Below, one piece after another: positions 46,976 to 55,518 of a stretch of DNA of 64,000 nt. A program made the translations under genes and the position numbers. How positions within the stretch are numbered: the stretch's first letter is position 1; each line of letters begins with the position of its first letter. This DNA comes from Actinomycetota bacterium (GTDB lineage: Bacteria > Actinomycetota > Actinomycetes > S36-B12 > UBA10799): contig JACJWU010000001.1 in assembly GCA_020636995.1 (NCBI GenBank), forward strand, positions 310,001-374,000. The letters run 5' to 3'. The notes under the pieces are model-generated. The model was not told where the DNA came from, did no database searches, and saw only the letters and a list, made by a program, of their open reading frames with translations.

Positions 46976-47888
46976 GCCGCAGGCGCCACACTCCCACCCA
47001 GACCAGGCTGGCGCCCAGCAGGTGGGCGGTGACCAGCACCCACGGCAACCCTGTGAAGTACTGCAGATACCCGATGCCGGCCTGCAGAACCGCGAAGCCC
47101 ACGACCCACCAGGCCCGGCGTCGCGCCACAGGTGACGATGCGTCCACGTACAGCAGCGCGATCATGCCGATCAGCAGGCCGATGAACAACAGAACCGCGT
47201 CAGCATGCAGCCAACTGACCAATCGCGGATCCAGATCAAGGCGCTCGGTGCGCGCATCCCCGGCGTGTGGGCCCGAACCGGTCACGACCGTTCCCATCAC
47301 GATGATCACCGCAGTGAGACCGATCAGGCCGTTGCCGAGGTAGCGGGTGGCTGTTCGGGTGATCGGCTCACCGGGGGGATCGGATTCCTCCGACGCGAAC
47401 TGCACAAGAGCCACACACGCTGCGATCACCACCATCGACAGCAGAAGGTGACTGGCCACAGCCATGGGGTGCAGGTCGACGAGGACCGTCACCCCGCCGA
47501 GCAGCGCTTGGGCGATCGTGCCCACGAGGGGAGCGGCGGCCAGGGCCATCACCCACGGCCGGCGAACGCCCTGCCGGCGCCGCCACAGCCATGCGCCGAT
47601 GATCGCGGCCACGGCGAGCAGCATCAGTACCCCGGTGAGGGTGCGGTTGCCGAACTCGACGTACTTGGTCCACGTCTCGGCCTGATCGTCGGTGGGTGTG
47701 ATCGACCCGTCCACACACTCCGGCCACGTGGGGCACCCGAGCCCGGATCCGGTGACGCGCACGATGCCACCGGTGATGACGATGCCGATCTGCGCGATCA
47801 GATTGGCCCAGAAGATGCGCTGCAACCATCGCGGTGCCACGCCGAGTGCGGGAACCCCGATCGCTCTTGATGCGGTATCCACAGCCAC
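46929..47888 (-). CDS. ctaA: heme A synthase (COX15/CtaA)
   Basis: 319 aa, about eight helices in two similar halves. GGIVRVTGSGLGCPTWPEC near the start contains the Cys pair typical of the actinobacterial/Bacillus form; helix histidines (HPMAVASHLLLSM, SWLHADAVLL, TAHLLGASLVW) serve haem binding. It oxidises haem O to haem A. GTG 47888 is supported by TACCCT 6 nt upstream, so I reject an extension to 47921. Faces ctaB across the ATP-grasp gene, with overlapping 3' ends. Confidence 0.95.
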   Translation of the reverse strand: MAVDTASRAIGVPALGVAPRWLQRIFWANLIAQIGIVITGGIVRVTGSGLGCPTWPECVDGSITPTDDQAETWTKYVEFGNRTLTGVLMLLAVAAIIGAWLWRRRQGVRRPWVMALAAAPLVGTIAQALLGGVTVLVDLHPMAVASHLLLSMVVIAACVALVQFASEESDPPGEPITRTATRYLGNGLIGLTAVIIVMGTVVTGSGPHAGDARTERLDLDPRLVSWLHADAVLLFIGLLIGMIALLYVDASSPVARRRAWWVVGFAVLQAGIGYLQYFTGLPWVLVTAHLLGASLVWVGVWRLRLSLTRRGSRLPAPQA

Positions 47889-47894
47889 ACCCCG

Positions 47895-47900
47895 AGGGTA
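47895..47900 (-). promoter_or_regulatory. -10 hexamer TACCCT, leaderless ctaA
   Basis: TACCCT on the minus strand, 6 nt before GTG 47888. ctaA therefore has its own promoter even though the ABC genes lie just upstream on the same strand. Confidence 0.55.
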
Positions 47901-47930
47901 CGCCGGGGCCCTGCGGCGCACGGCGGCGCC

Positions 47931-48680
47931 TCAGCCCTCCCAGCGGAAGAAGCGCCCGGCGAGCACGGATCCGACCACAGCCCACACCACCAGCACACCC
48001 AACGGCATCCAGGCCAGGACAGGATCGCTCATGGCCGCCACCAACGCGCCGGTCGGGAGCAGTCCGGCCATCGACGACCATGGCAGCGAATCCGCCGGGA
48101 TGGCCAACCCGCCGCCGAACATCAGGACCAGGAAGACCGCATTGGCCAGGGCGAGCGTCGCCTCCGCACGCAGGGTGCCGGCGATCAACAACGCCCAGGC
48201 GGTCAGAGCCCATACCGCCAGCAGGATGCCGGCGCCGGCCTGCGCGATCTGGGCCGGGTCTCCGGGCCACCATCCTGAGAGCACGCCGGTCAGGACGACG
48301 AGGATCGCCGTCTGCACCGCGATGATCATCATGCTCACCAGAACTCTGGCGGCAAGCAGTCCGCGCGCTCCCAGAGGTGTGAGGCCCAGCATGCGCAGAA
48401 CGCCGTACCGCCGGTCGAAGCCGGTGCTGATGGCCTGGGAGGTGAATGCGGTGGCAAGCACTGCCAGGCTGACCGCTGCCACCAATGCCTGCGGAGCCGT
48501 TCGTTCGCCACCCAGGCCGGTCTTGAGAACCAGCACCAGCACACCGATCGGAATGACGAGCGTCAGCAGTAGGTTCTCGCCGTTGCGCAGGGCGTTACCC
48601 GCGTCGAACCGGGCCTGGCGCCACACCCGTTGCCCGGGCGTTGCCGGTGCGCTGCCCTGACTCAGGTCGAGTGTCACCAT
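47931..48680 (-). CDS. ABC-2-type exporter permease
   Basis: 249 aa with six hydrophobic helices, of the ABC-2 type (LLLTLVIPIGVLVLV in helix 1; FTSQAISTGFDRRYGVLRMLGLTPLG in the coupling region). It pairs with the ATPase upstream; the ATPase stop overlaps its ATG by 7 bp. The same permease-ATPase pair sits beside ctaA in Mycobacterium (Rv1457c-Rv1458c). Cargo unknown. Confidence 0.92.
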   Translation of the reverse strand: MVTLDLSQGSAPATPGQRVWRQARFDAGNALRNGENLLLTLVIPIGVLVLVLKTGLGGERTAPQALVAAVSLAVLATAFTSQAISTGFDRRYGVLRMLGLTPLGARGLLAARVLVSMMIIAVQTAILVVLTGVLSGWWPGDPAQIAQAGAGILLAVWALTAWALLIAGTLRAEATLALANAVFLVLMFGGGLAIPADSLPWSSMAGLLPTGALVAAMSDPVLAWMPLGVLVVWAVVGSVLAGRFFRWEG

Positions 48681-49567
48681 GCCGCACCTCCGGTCATCTC
48701 CAAGTACGCCTCCTCCAGCGAGCGCACGACGGTGACGTCCTGGCTGCTGTGGCCGTGCGACGTGACCCAGGAGTTGATCGCAGACACCTCGGCAACACCG
48801 ACCTCGCCGTGCACGCGGTACCGACCCGGCTCCACCTCCGCCACCTCGAAGCCCTCACCCAGCACTTGGCGCAAGGACGTGAGGTCGAGGTGCCGGGCAC
48901 AGGTGAACCAGACGGGGGCAGTATCGATCAATTCCTGCGGCGGGGCGTCGGCGATCACCGTGCCGTGGTTGATGACCGCGATCTGATCTGCGCGCGTGCT
49001 GACCTCGTCGGGTTGGTGGGTCGTCATCAGCGTCGTCACACCCTGTTGTCCGAGTTCGTCCAGCAGTGTCCAGAACACCCGCCGGGCTGCGGGGTCCATC
49101 CCGGTCGTCGGTTCGTCCAGGACCAGCAGTCGCGGTCGGCCGACCAAGGAGACAGCGATCTTTACGCGTTGCTGTTCGCCGCCGCTGAGCCTGCGGTAGG
49201 GACGGTCCAAATGTTCCAGTCCGAGACGCTCGATCACGTCCTCGGTGGGCAACGGATCGGCATACAGAGAAGCGAAGTGCCGCACGATGGCCCTGGGGGT
49301 GGCGGCAACGGGCAATCCACCGTCCTGCAGGACCACGCCGACCTGACTGCGCAGCCCCACATCCGTCGGCGGAAGCCCCAGAACGCGCACGGTCCCTGCG
49401 TCCGGGGTGCGCAGACCCAGGACCACACTCAACGTGGTCGTCTTGCCCGCGCCGTTGGGGCCCAGCAGGACACAGGTCGAGCCTTCCTCGACCCGCAGGT
49501 CAAGGCCGTCGACGGCTGTCCGCGGCCCATAGGAGACGACCAACGAGCGGACGTCGATGGCACTCAC
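48674..49567 (-). CDS. ABC transporter ATP-binding protein
   Basis: 297 aa. Walker A GPNGAGKTT, signature RLSGGEQQRVKIA, Walker B LLVLDEPTTGMDP and the His switch MTTHQPDE are all in order, followed by a C-terminal DUF4162-like extension (GRYRVHGEVG) common in ABC-2 exporters. GTG 49567 has TACCAT 7 nt upstream; an upstream frame of 60 codons is not convincing. It works with the downstream permease. Confidence 0.93.
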   Translation of the reverse strand: MSAIDVRSLVVSYGPRTAVDGLDLRVEEGSTCVLLGPNGAGKTTTLSVVLGLRTPDAGTVRVLGLPPTDVGLRSQVGVVLQDGGLPVAATPRAIVRHFASLYADPLPTEDVIERLGLEHLDRPYRRLSGGEQQRVKIAVSLVGRPRLLVLDEPTTGMDPAARRVFWTLLDELGQQGVTTLMTTHQPDEVSTRADQIAVINHGTVIADAPPQELIDTAPVWFTCARHLDLTSLRQVLGEGFEVAEVEPGRYRVHGEVGVAEVSAINSWVTSHGHSSQDVTVVRSLEEAYLEMTGGAAW

Positions 49568-49574
49568 GTGCTCA

Positions 49575-49580
49575 ATGGTA
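49575..49580 (-). promoter_or_regulatory. -10 hexamer TACCAT, leaderless ABC ATPase
   Basis: TACCAT on the minus strand, 7 nt before GTG 49567. Confidence 0.5.
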
Positions 49581-49619
49581 GGCGGGCGCGGCTTCCGTCG
49601 ATCCGCCCCTCGTGGGTGC

Positions 49620-50549
49620 TCACACCGAAAGGCCCGCCGCGTCAGCGGCAACCCGATCCCACAGTTGCGCGGCAACATCGTCACTGTGCCGAGTGCCGGG
49701 GACCCTAAGGACGGTCCGCTCCCGGCGATCGAGCCAGAAGCGTCCACTGGGCACGCGTGCTGAGACCAGCCATACCAGGGTGTCCGCGCCTTGTTCGGGT
49801 GTCCGCAGAATCGGGCCGGTCACCCGACGGAAGGTCGGCAGGGAGGTCCGCACGCCGGGCGTGTCAGCCCAGCCCGGGTGCATCACTGCGAAGAAGGGAC
49901 CCTCTGGATAGCGTCTTGCCCACTCCTGGGTGAGAGCCACCTGCGCCCTTTTCGCCTTGGCGTAGGCCCGCACACCATCGAAGTCCTTCTCGCCCGCCTG
50001 CATATCCGTCTGTAGGGACTGCGAGTACATTCCGCCCGACGACACTGTCAGAACCCGGCCCTCGGGGCCCATCACGCCCACCGCCTGTTCGGTCAGCACG
50101 AACGAGGACAGCACATGCACGGCATAGGTCTGCTCGTAACCTTGCGGCGTCGTCCGGTACCGGTCGACCAACGCCCCCGCGTTGTTGATGAGGACATCGA
50201 GACCACCGAGATGAGCCACGGCCCGGTCGAAGCCCGCTCGTACCTGATCGAGATCTGAGGAGTCCGCGACCAGCGGCAGTGGGCGCTCGCCGACCTCACC
50301 CAATGCGTCGACGGCGGTCTCGAGTTTGTCACGGTCGCGGCCGGTGACCACGAGTCGTGCTCCCGCCTCGTTCAGCATCCGCGCCGCGGCCAGCCCAACC
50401 CCACTGCTACCCCCCGTGAGGAGGATTCGCCGGCCAGCCAGCCCGGGGGGCGGTTCCCAGCCCTCGAGCCGCGAACGTGTCCAGTAGCCGATGCGACTGA
50501 AGCTGCCGGCCACGCTGAACTCCAGCGCGGAATCGATGAGATCCTTCAT
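49620..50549 (-). CDS. SDR-family oxidoreductase (DHRS12-like)
   Basis: 309 aa. NAD(P) motif LTGGSSGVGLA near residues 43-53, NNAG, catalytic Ser in LTVSSGGMYSQ and Tyr-x3-Lys in YAKAKRAQ. The N-terminus (KDLIDSALEFSVAGSFSRIGYWTR) precedes the Rossmann part, as in DHRS12-type proteins. Substrate unknown. ATG 50549 overlaps the stop of the SRPBCC gene (ATGA); the two form an operon. The frame above it reads the complement of that gene and is dropped. Confidence 0.88.
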   Translation of the reverse strand: MKDLIDSALEFSVAGSFSRIGYWTRSRLEGWEPPPGLAGRRILLTGGSSGVGLAAARMLNEAGARLVVTGRDRDKLETAVDALGEVGERPLPLVADSSDLDQVRAGFDRAVAHLGGLDVLINNAGALVDRYRTTPQGYEQTYAVHVLSSFVLTEQAVGVMGPEGRVLTVSSGGMYSQSLQTDMQAGEKDFDGVRAYAKAKRAQVALTQEWARRYPEGPFFAVMHPGWADTPGVRTSLPTFRRVTGPILRTPEQGADTLVWLVSARVPSGRFWLDRRERTVLRVPGTRHSDDVAAQLWDRVAADAAGLSV

Positions 50550-51004
50550 GCGACCGGCGCAGAGGCAAGTGCGGTGGCCAGGCCGTGTCTGGCGCGGTTG
50601 CCGATGACCCTGAAGCTCAGCGCCAGCAACGGGTCGAACGGCCGCCGAAAGCCCTTGAGGGCGAGGTCGGCGTCGTATGTCACCCGGCAGCCCCCCTCGG
50701 TGGGAGCGACAGTGATCACGTCGTACGAGCGGAAGTCGGACGTGTGCGCCTCCAGTTCGACCCGGCCCTCCGTGCGGTCCGTGGGTGGTGCACTGTGCAC
50801 GACCTCGTACTCCAGAGGGATACCCCGGCCAAGGAATCCGGCAACGACGAAATAGCGAGCCCCGACCGCCGCGGGCTCTCCGTGGATCAGCCGTGCGGAC
50901 CTGACGCCGGGATCCCATTCGGCGACGGTCTGGAAGTCCGCCAGGTAGGCGAAAACGTCCTCAGCGCTGGCGGGGGAGTCGATGTAGGTGCGGTATCGGG
51001 CCAT
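50546..51004 (-). CDS. SRPBCC (START-like) domain protein
   Basis: 152 aa, a single helix-grip domain. Opens YRTYIDSPASAEDVFAYLADFQTVAEWDPGV and has the central beta strands (EYEVVHSAPPTD, DVITVAPTEGGCRVTYDADLAL) and a long C-terminal helix. Members bind hydrophobic ligands; no catalytic motif is visible. Coupled to the SDR by ATGA, so it may present the SDR substrate (inference). Its start lies 219 bp from sufR across a divergent gap with a strong hairpin. Confidence 0.85.
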   Translation of the reverse strand: MARYRTYIDSPASAEDVFAYLADFQTVAEWDPGVRSARLIHGEPAAVGARYFVVAGFLGRGIPLEYEVVHSAPPTDRTEGRVELEAHTSDFRSYDVITVAPTEGGCRVTYDADLALKGFRRPFDPLLALSFRVIGNRARHGLATALASAPVA

Positions 51005-51082
51005 GTCTCCACCGTCAGGGATGTCCGGTTTGTGCGCAACCGCTGGCTGAGTCCGAGGAGTTGCCGCCGTTCATCGCTCGAG

Positions 51083-51131
51083 TGCTGCACGGTTACGGGT
51101 TTCATCGTTCGAAAGCCGTAACCGTGCAGCA
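51083..51131. repeat. perfect 16-bp inverted repeat in the divergent gap before sufR
   Basis: Arms 51083-51098 (TGCTGCACGGTTACGG) and 51116-51131 are exact complements; inside them TTTC (51100-51103) pairs with GAAA (51111-51114). The loop TTCATCGTTCGA repeats a near-copy, TTCATCGCTCGA, just outside the left arm near 51070. The two flanking genes diverge, so it is not a terminator. The remaining sequence of this 219-bp gap shows only the sufR promoter. Confidence 0.65.
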
Positions 51132-51210
51132 GTCAAGGTGGAAAGGGCCCGAGAATCGGACGAACCACCGGACTGCGGCGACCCCCCTCTTGCACATCCG
51201 GGGAATTACG

Positions 51211-51224
51211 TAACAATGTAGTTG
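51211..51224. promoter_or_regulatory. putative SufR operator overlapping the sufR promoter and start
   Basis: TAAC-N6-GTTG, one base from the CAAC-N6-GTTG box described for cyanobacterial SufR. It covers AACAAT (51212-51217), which sits 6 nt before the GTG start and is the likely -10, and ends on the first base of the start codon. Binding here would block transcription, consistent with SufR autorepression. Confidence 0.5.
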
Positions 51225-51901
51225 TGAAATTCGAGCAGGGTGGCCGCGAGCGCGTTGCGCGCAGCCTCTTGGTTGACGGTCCGGCGACCGCCGCCGAGTT
51301 GTCCCAGCGCCTCGGAATCACAGCCGCAGGCGTTCGTAAGCACCTGGACACCCTGGAGGAATCGGGCGACGTGGTGGCCGGGGATCGCCCGCCTTTCGGG
51401 CCCATGCCGGAGCCACGACGGGGCAGACCCGCTCGCATCTACGCCCTCACGGAGTCCGGCCGGCGCCGCTTCGAACAGGCCTACGACGACCTGGCGGTCA
51501 GCGCCATGCGGTTCATGGGGCAGGTCCAACCCGACGCCCTCGACGAATTCGCGCAGCGTCGCGCGCAGGAGCTCGAGCAGCGGTATCGACCGCATCTGGA
51601 CGCCATCGCCGATCCGCAGCTACGGGCACGCCGGCTCGCCGAACTGCTCACGGCGGACGGGTACGCGGCCTCGGTCGAGGAGGGTCCCACCTCCGTCCTG
51701 CAGGTCTGCCAGCACAACTGCCCGGTCGCTGCCGCCGCCCACGAATTTCCGCAACTGTGTGACGCCGAGGCCTCGGCGTTCGCCCGCTTGCTCGACACGA
51801 ATGTCACCCGGCTGGCCACCATCGCCCATGGTGACGGCGTCTGTACGTGCTTGGTCTCGCCCACGGCGGCCCATGCCCCAACCGAAAGGATCTCTTCATG
51901 A
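51224..51901 (+). CDS. sufR: SufR, Fe-S-sensing repressor of the suf operon
   Basis: 225 aa. Winged-helix N-terminus (GPATAAELSQRLGITAAGVRKHLDTL, residues 19-44) and a C-terminal Cys set: C162-x3-C166-x12-C179 plus C207-x-C209. The first three have the spacing I recall for M. tuberculosis SufR cluster ligands. It senses Fe-S status and represses the suf genes. GTG 51224 overlaps a SufR-type box. The stop overlaps sufB (ATGA), so the regulator is part of the operon it controls. Confidence 0.95.
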   Translation: MKFEQGGRERVARSLLVDGPATAAELSQRLGITAAGVRKHLDTLEESGDVVAGDRPPFGPMPEPRRGRPARIYALTESGRRRFEQAYDDLAVSAMRFMGQVQPDALDEFAQRRAQELEQRYRPHLDAIADPQLRARRLAELLTADGYAASVEEGPTSVLQVCQHNCPVAAAAHEFPQLCDAEASAFARLLDTNVTRLATIAHGDGVCTCLVSPTAAHAPTERISS

Positions 51902-53304
51902 GTGATGTGGATCAGCTGGCCGATCTCGGCCGGTACGAGTACGGCTGGCACGATCCCGACGCCGCCGGCGCCTTGGCCAAGCGGGGTCTCAACGAGGACG
52001 TCGTACGCGAGATCTCCGCGCTGAAGAACGAGCCCGAATGGATGCTCGAACTGCGGCTCAAGGGGCTGCGACTGTTCGAGAAGAAGCCGATGCCGACCTG
52101 GGGTGCGGACCTGTCGACGATCGACTTCGACACGATCAAGTACTTCGTGCGGTCGACCGAGAAGCAGGCGACGTCATGGGAGGAACTGCCCAGCGACATC
52201 AAGAACACCTACGACCGGCTCGGGATCCCGGAGGCTGAGAAGCAGCGTCTGATCGCCGGCGTCGCCGCGCAGTACGAGTCCGAGGTGGTTTATCACAAGA
52301 TCCGCGAGGACCTCGAGGAGCAGGGCGTCATCTTCCTCGACACGGACACCGGGCTCAAGGAGCACGAGGATCTGTTCCGCGAGCACTTCGCCTCCGTGAT
52401 CCCCGCGGGTGACAACAAGTTCTCGGCCCTCAACACAGCGGTCTGGTCGGGCGGTTCCTTCATCTACGTGCCCAAGGGCGTCCATGTGGAGATCCCGCTG
52501 CAGGCCTACTTCCGGATCAACACCGAGAACATGGGCCAGTTCGAGCGCACGCTGATCATCGTGGACGAGGGTGCCTACGTCCATTACGTCGAGGGCTGCA
52601 CCGCCCCCATCTACTCCACCGACTCGCTGCACTCGGCCGTGGTCGAGATCATCGTGAAGAAGGACGCCCGCTGCCGTTACACGACCATTCAGAACTGGTC
52701 GACCAACGTCTACAACCTGGTCACGAAGCGAGCCATCGCCCAGCAGGGCGCGACCATGGAGTGGATCGACGGCAACCTCGGGTCGAAGGTGACGATGAAG
52801 TACCCGGCGGTCTGGTTGATGGGCGAGCACGCGAAGGGGGAGACCCTGTCGGTGGCCTTCGCCGGGGAGAACCAGCACCAGGACGCGGGGGCCAAGATGG
52901 TGCATGCCGCGCCGAACACCTCATCGACCATCGTGTCGAAATCCGTCGCACGTGGTGGTGGGCGTACGTCCTACCGCGGACTGATCCAGGTGAACCCCGG
53001 CGCGAAGGGCGCGAAGTCGACCGTGCGTTGCGACGCGCTGCTCGTCGACGACGAGAGCCGTTCGGACACCTACCCGTACAACGACATCCGCGAGGACGAC
53101 GTGTCGATGGGGCACGAGGCCACGGTGTCCAAGATCGGCCAGGACCAGCTGTTCTACCTGATGTCCCGCGGACTCACGGAGGACGAAGCGATGGCCATGA
53201 TCGTGCGCGGCTTCATCGAGCCGATCGCTCGCGAATTGCCGATGGAGTACGCCCTGGAACTCAACCGTCTCATCGAACTGCAGATGGAAGGGGCGGTCGG
53301 CTGA
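51898..53304 (+). CDS. sufB: Fe-S cluster assembly protein SufB
   Basis: 468 aa beta-helical scaffold protein. Conserved stretches: KYFVRSTEKQATSWEELP, YVPKGVHVEIPLQAYFRIN, IVDEGAYVHYVEGC, GSKVTMKYPAVWL and RTSYRGLIQVNPGAKG. With SufC and SufD it forms the SufBC2D cluster-building complex. No intein interrupts it, unlike the M. tuberculosis SufB. ATG 51898 has GAAAGGA upstream and overlaps the sufR stop. One-base overlap (TGATG) with sufD. Confidence 0.98.
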   Translation: MSDVDQLADLGRYEYGWHDPDAAGALAKRGLNEDVVREISALKNEPEWMLELRLKGLRLFEKKPMPTWGADLSTIDFDTIKYFVRSTEKQATSWEELPSDIKNTYDRLGIPEAEKQRLIAGVAAQYESEVVYHKIREDLEEQGVIFLDTDTGLKEHEDLFREHFASVIPAGDNKFSALNTAVWSGGSFIYVPKGVHVEIPLQAYFRINTENMGQFERTLIIVDEGAYVHYVEGCTAPIYSTDSLHSAVVEIIVKKDARCRYTTIQNWSTNVYNLVTKRAIAQQGATMEWIDGNLGSKVTMKYPAVWLMGEHAKGETLSVAFAGENQHQDAGAKMVHAAPNTSSTIVSKSVARGGGRTSYRGLIQVNPGAKGAKSTVRCDALLVDDESRSDTYPYNDIREDDVSMGHEATVSKIGQDQLFYLMSRGLTEDEAMAMIVRGFIEPIARELPMEYALELNRLIELQMEGAVG

Positions 53305-54428
53305 TGGGCGAGGTGTCCATGTCCAATCTGCGGTCCTACGACCTCGCGGACTTCCCGGTCCCCAGCGGTCGTGAGGAGGTGTGGCGGTTCGCGCCCCGCA
53401 CCGCCCTCAAGCCACTTCTCGACGACGCCCCTTCGGACGGGCATCTGGGATGGGAGACCGTTCTGCCCGAGGGCGTCACACTGCGCGAGATCAGCACCGA
53501 GGAGGCCGTGCAGCGCGCGGCGAGTGCACCCGTGGACCGGATCTCGGCGCTGGCGGCCAAGCACGCGGGTGGTGCCGTACTGCTGGAGATCCCAGCGGGC
53601 TCACAGCACCAGGAGCCGATCGTGCTGGACCTGTCCGGCTCCGGCCGGGAACCCGTGGTGTGGGGCTGGATCCTGATCGAGATCGGCGAGGGCGCGAGTG
53701 CCACGGTGGCCCTGCGCCACTTCGGTTCGGCGATCTACGCGGGCAACATCTCGGTGGTGGTGAAGGATGGCGCCCGCTGCGAGTTCGTCAGTGTCCAGGC
53801 CTGGGATGACGATTCCGTCCATGCCGGCCACCTCGCAACCCGAGTGGGGCGTGACGCGACGCTGCGCAGTGTGGTGGTGACCCTCGGCGGCGAGGCGGTG
53901 CGCCTGGTCCAGACGGTGGATTACGACGGCCTGGGCGGCGACGCGGACGTGCGCGGACTGTACTTCGCCGACGCCGGACAGCGTTTCGAGCACCGCTCGT
54001 TCGTGGACCATGCGATGCCGAACTGCCGCAGCAACGTGGTCTTCAAGGGCGCGTTGCAGGGGGAGGGCGCACGCAGCGTGTGGGTGGGAGACGTCCTCAT
54101 CCAGCCCAAGGCGGTGGGCACGCAGACCTACGAGATCAACCGCAACCTGCTCCTCGACGATGGTCCCCGTGCGGACTCGGTCCCGAACCTCGAGATCCTG
54201 ACCGGCGATGTGGTGGGCGCCGGACACGCGAGCACGACCGGCCGGTTCGACGAGGAGCAGCTCTTCTACCTGCGCTCGCGCGGGATCCCCGAGGACCAAG
54301 CGCGCCGCCTGGTGGTGCTGGGCTTCTTCACCGACGTACTCGACGGGATCGACGTGCCGATGATCCGCAGCGAACTCATGCGAGCGGTCGAGGCCGAACT
54401 CGGATACGACCACCAGGAGAACGCCTGA
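53304..54428 (+). CDS. sufD: Fe-S cluster assembly protein SufD
   Basis: 374 aa paralogue of SufB. REEVWRFAPRTALKPLLDD at the N-terminus; the beta-helix core with SVVVKDGARCEFVSVQAW; and the C-terminal SufB-like part FEHRSFVDHAMPNCRSNVVFKGAL and ASTTGRFDEEQLFYLRSRGI. Partner of SufB in SufBC2D. Start ATG 53304 shares a base with the sufB stop; ATG 53319 is an alternative. The longer frame upstream is the shadow of sufB. Confidence 0.97.
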   Translation: MGEVSMSNLRSYDLADFPVPSGREEVWRFAPRTALKPLLDDAPSDGHLGWETVLPEGVTLREISTEEAVQRAASAPVDRISALAAKHAGGAVLLEIPAGSQHQEPIVLDLSGSGREPVVWGWILIEIGEGASATVALRHFGSAIYAGNISVVVKDGARCEFVSVQAWDDDSVHAGHLATRVGRDATLRSVVVTLGGEAVRLVQTVDYDGLGGDADVRGLYFADAGQRFEHRSFVDHAMPNCRSNVVFKGALQGEGARSVWVGDVLIQPKAVGTQTYEINRNLLLDDGPRADSVPNLEILTGDVVGAGHASTTGRFDEEQLFYLRSRGIPEDQARRLVVLGFFTDVLDGIDVPMIRSELMRAVEAELGYDHQENA

Positions 54429-54757
54429 TGGCCAGTTTTTCTGTGCGGCTGGCCGACCTGCGTCCCGGGCAACCCCGTCGGGTGGTGATCGACGACGTGC
54501 CCATTGCGCTCGTCCGAGTCGACGACGAGGTGTTCGCCGTGAACGACGTGTGCTCGCACGCGGAGGTCTCGTTGTCCGAAGGCGAAGTCTCGGGCTGCCA
54601 GATCGAATGCTGGCTGCACGGATCGCGGTTCGACCTTCGCACCGGTGAACCGTCCGGGCCGCCCGCGTTCGAACCAATTCCCACATACCCCGTAGATATC
54701 GAAGGCCACGGCGACGAAGCGCTCGTGCTCGTGGCCATTCCCGAGGAGGCACGATGA
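54428..54757 (+). CDS. Rieske-type ferredoxin in the suf operon
   Basis: 109 aa. C42-x-H44 and C61-x-x-H64 (VCSHAEVSLSE, ECWLHGSRFD) form a Rieske 2Fe-2S site without the disulfide Cys pair, so it is the soluble ferredoxin type related to dioxygenase ferredoxins. Its place between sufD and sufC is common in actinobacteria. It may be an electron donor or a cluster acceptor for the pathway; neither is shown by sequence. TGATG and ATGA coupling on both sides. Confidence 0.94.
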   Translation: MASFSVRLADLRPGQPRRVVIDDVPIALVRVDDEVFAVNDVCSHAEVSLSEGEVSGCQIECWLHGSRFDLRTGEPSGPPAFEPIPTYPVDIEGHGDEALVLVAIPEEAR

Positions 54758-55518
54758 CCGAGTTGACGATCCGCGACCTGCACGTTGAGGTGGAGGCCGA
54801 CGGCGATGCCAAGGAGATCCTGCGCGGGGTCGACCTGACTGTGCGCGGTGGGCAGACCCACGCGATCATGGGCCCGAACGGATCCGGCAAGTCCACCCTG
54901 GCCTATGCGTTGGCGGGCCACCCCGCGTACACCATCACCAGTGGTTCGGTGGAGATGGACGGTCAGGACCTGCTGGACATGAGCGTGGATGAACGTGCCC
55001 GCGCCGGCCTGTTCCTCGCCATGCAGTACCCGGTCGAGGTCCCAGGCGTATCGGTCTCGAACTTCTTGCGCAGTGCCGTGACCGCCGTGCGCGGGGAGGC
55101 CCCGGCGCTGCGGACCTGGCTCAAGGAGATGAGGGGTGCTATGGCGGATCTCCACGTGGATCCTTCCTTCGCCGAGCGCAGTGTCAACGAAGGGTTCTCC
55201 GGCGGGGAGCGCAAGCGCCACGAGATCCTGCAGCTCGAGTTGCTCCGGCCCAAGTTCGCGGTGCTGGACGAGACCGACTCCGGTCTGGACGTGGACGCCC
55301 TCAAGGTGGTCTCCGAGGGTGTGAATCGCGTCCGCGCAGACGGGCAGATCGGCGTTGTGCTCATCACTCACACCACACGACTGCTCAAGCAGATCCCCGT
55401 GGAGTTCGTGCACGTGATGTGGCAGGGCCGCATTGTGGCCGAAGGCGGACCGGAACTCGCAGAGACGATCGAGGCCGACGGCTACGAGCAGTTCACCGGG
55501 GCCGGTGTGGCCGGATGA
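54754..55518 (+). CDS. sufC: Fe-S cluster assembly ATPase SufC
   Basis: 254 aa. Walker A MGPNGSGKST at residues 39-48; the SufC signature FSGGERKRHEILQLELLRPKFAVLDETDSGLDVDAL contains the ABC signature and Walker B; the His switch is in THTTRLL. Powers the SufBC2D complex. Coupled by ATGA to the ferredoxin gene before it and to sufS after it. Confidence 0.98.
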   Translation: MTELTIRDLHVEVEADGDAKEILRGVDLTVRGGQTHAIMGPNGSGKSTLAYALAGHPAYTITSGSVEMDGQDLLDMSVDERARAGLFLAMQYPVEVPGVSVSNFLRSAVTAVRGEAPALRTWLKEMRGAMADLHVDPSFAERSVNEGFSGGERKRHEILQLELLRPKFAVLDETDSGLDVDALKVVSEGVNRVRADGQIGVVLITHTTRLLKQIPVEFVHVMWQGRIVAEGGPELAETIEADGYEQFTGAGVAG

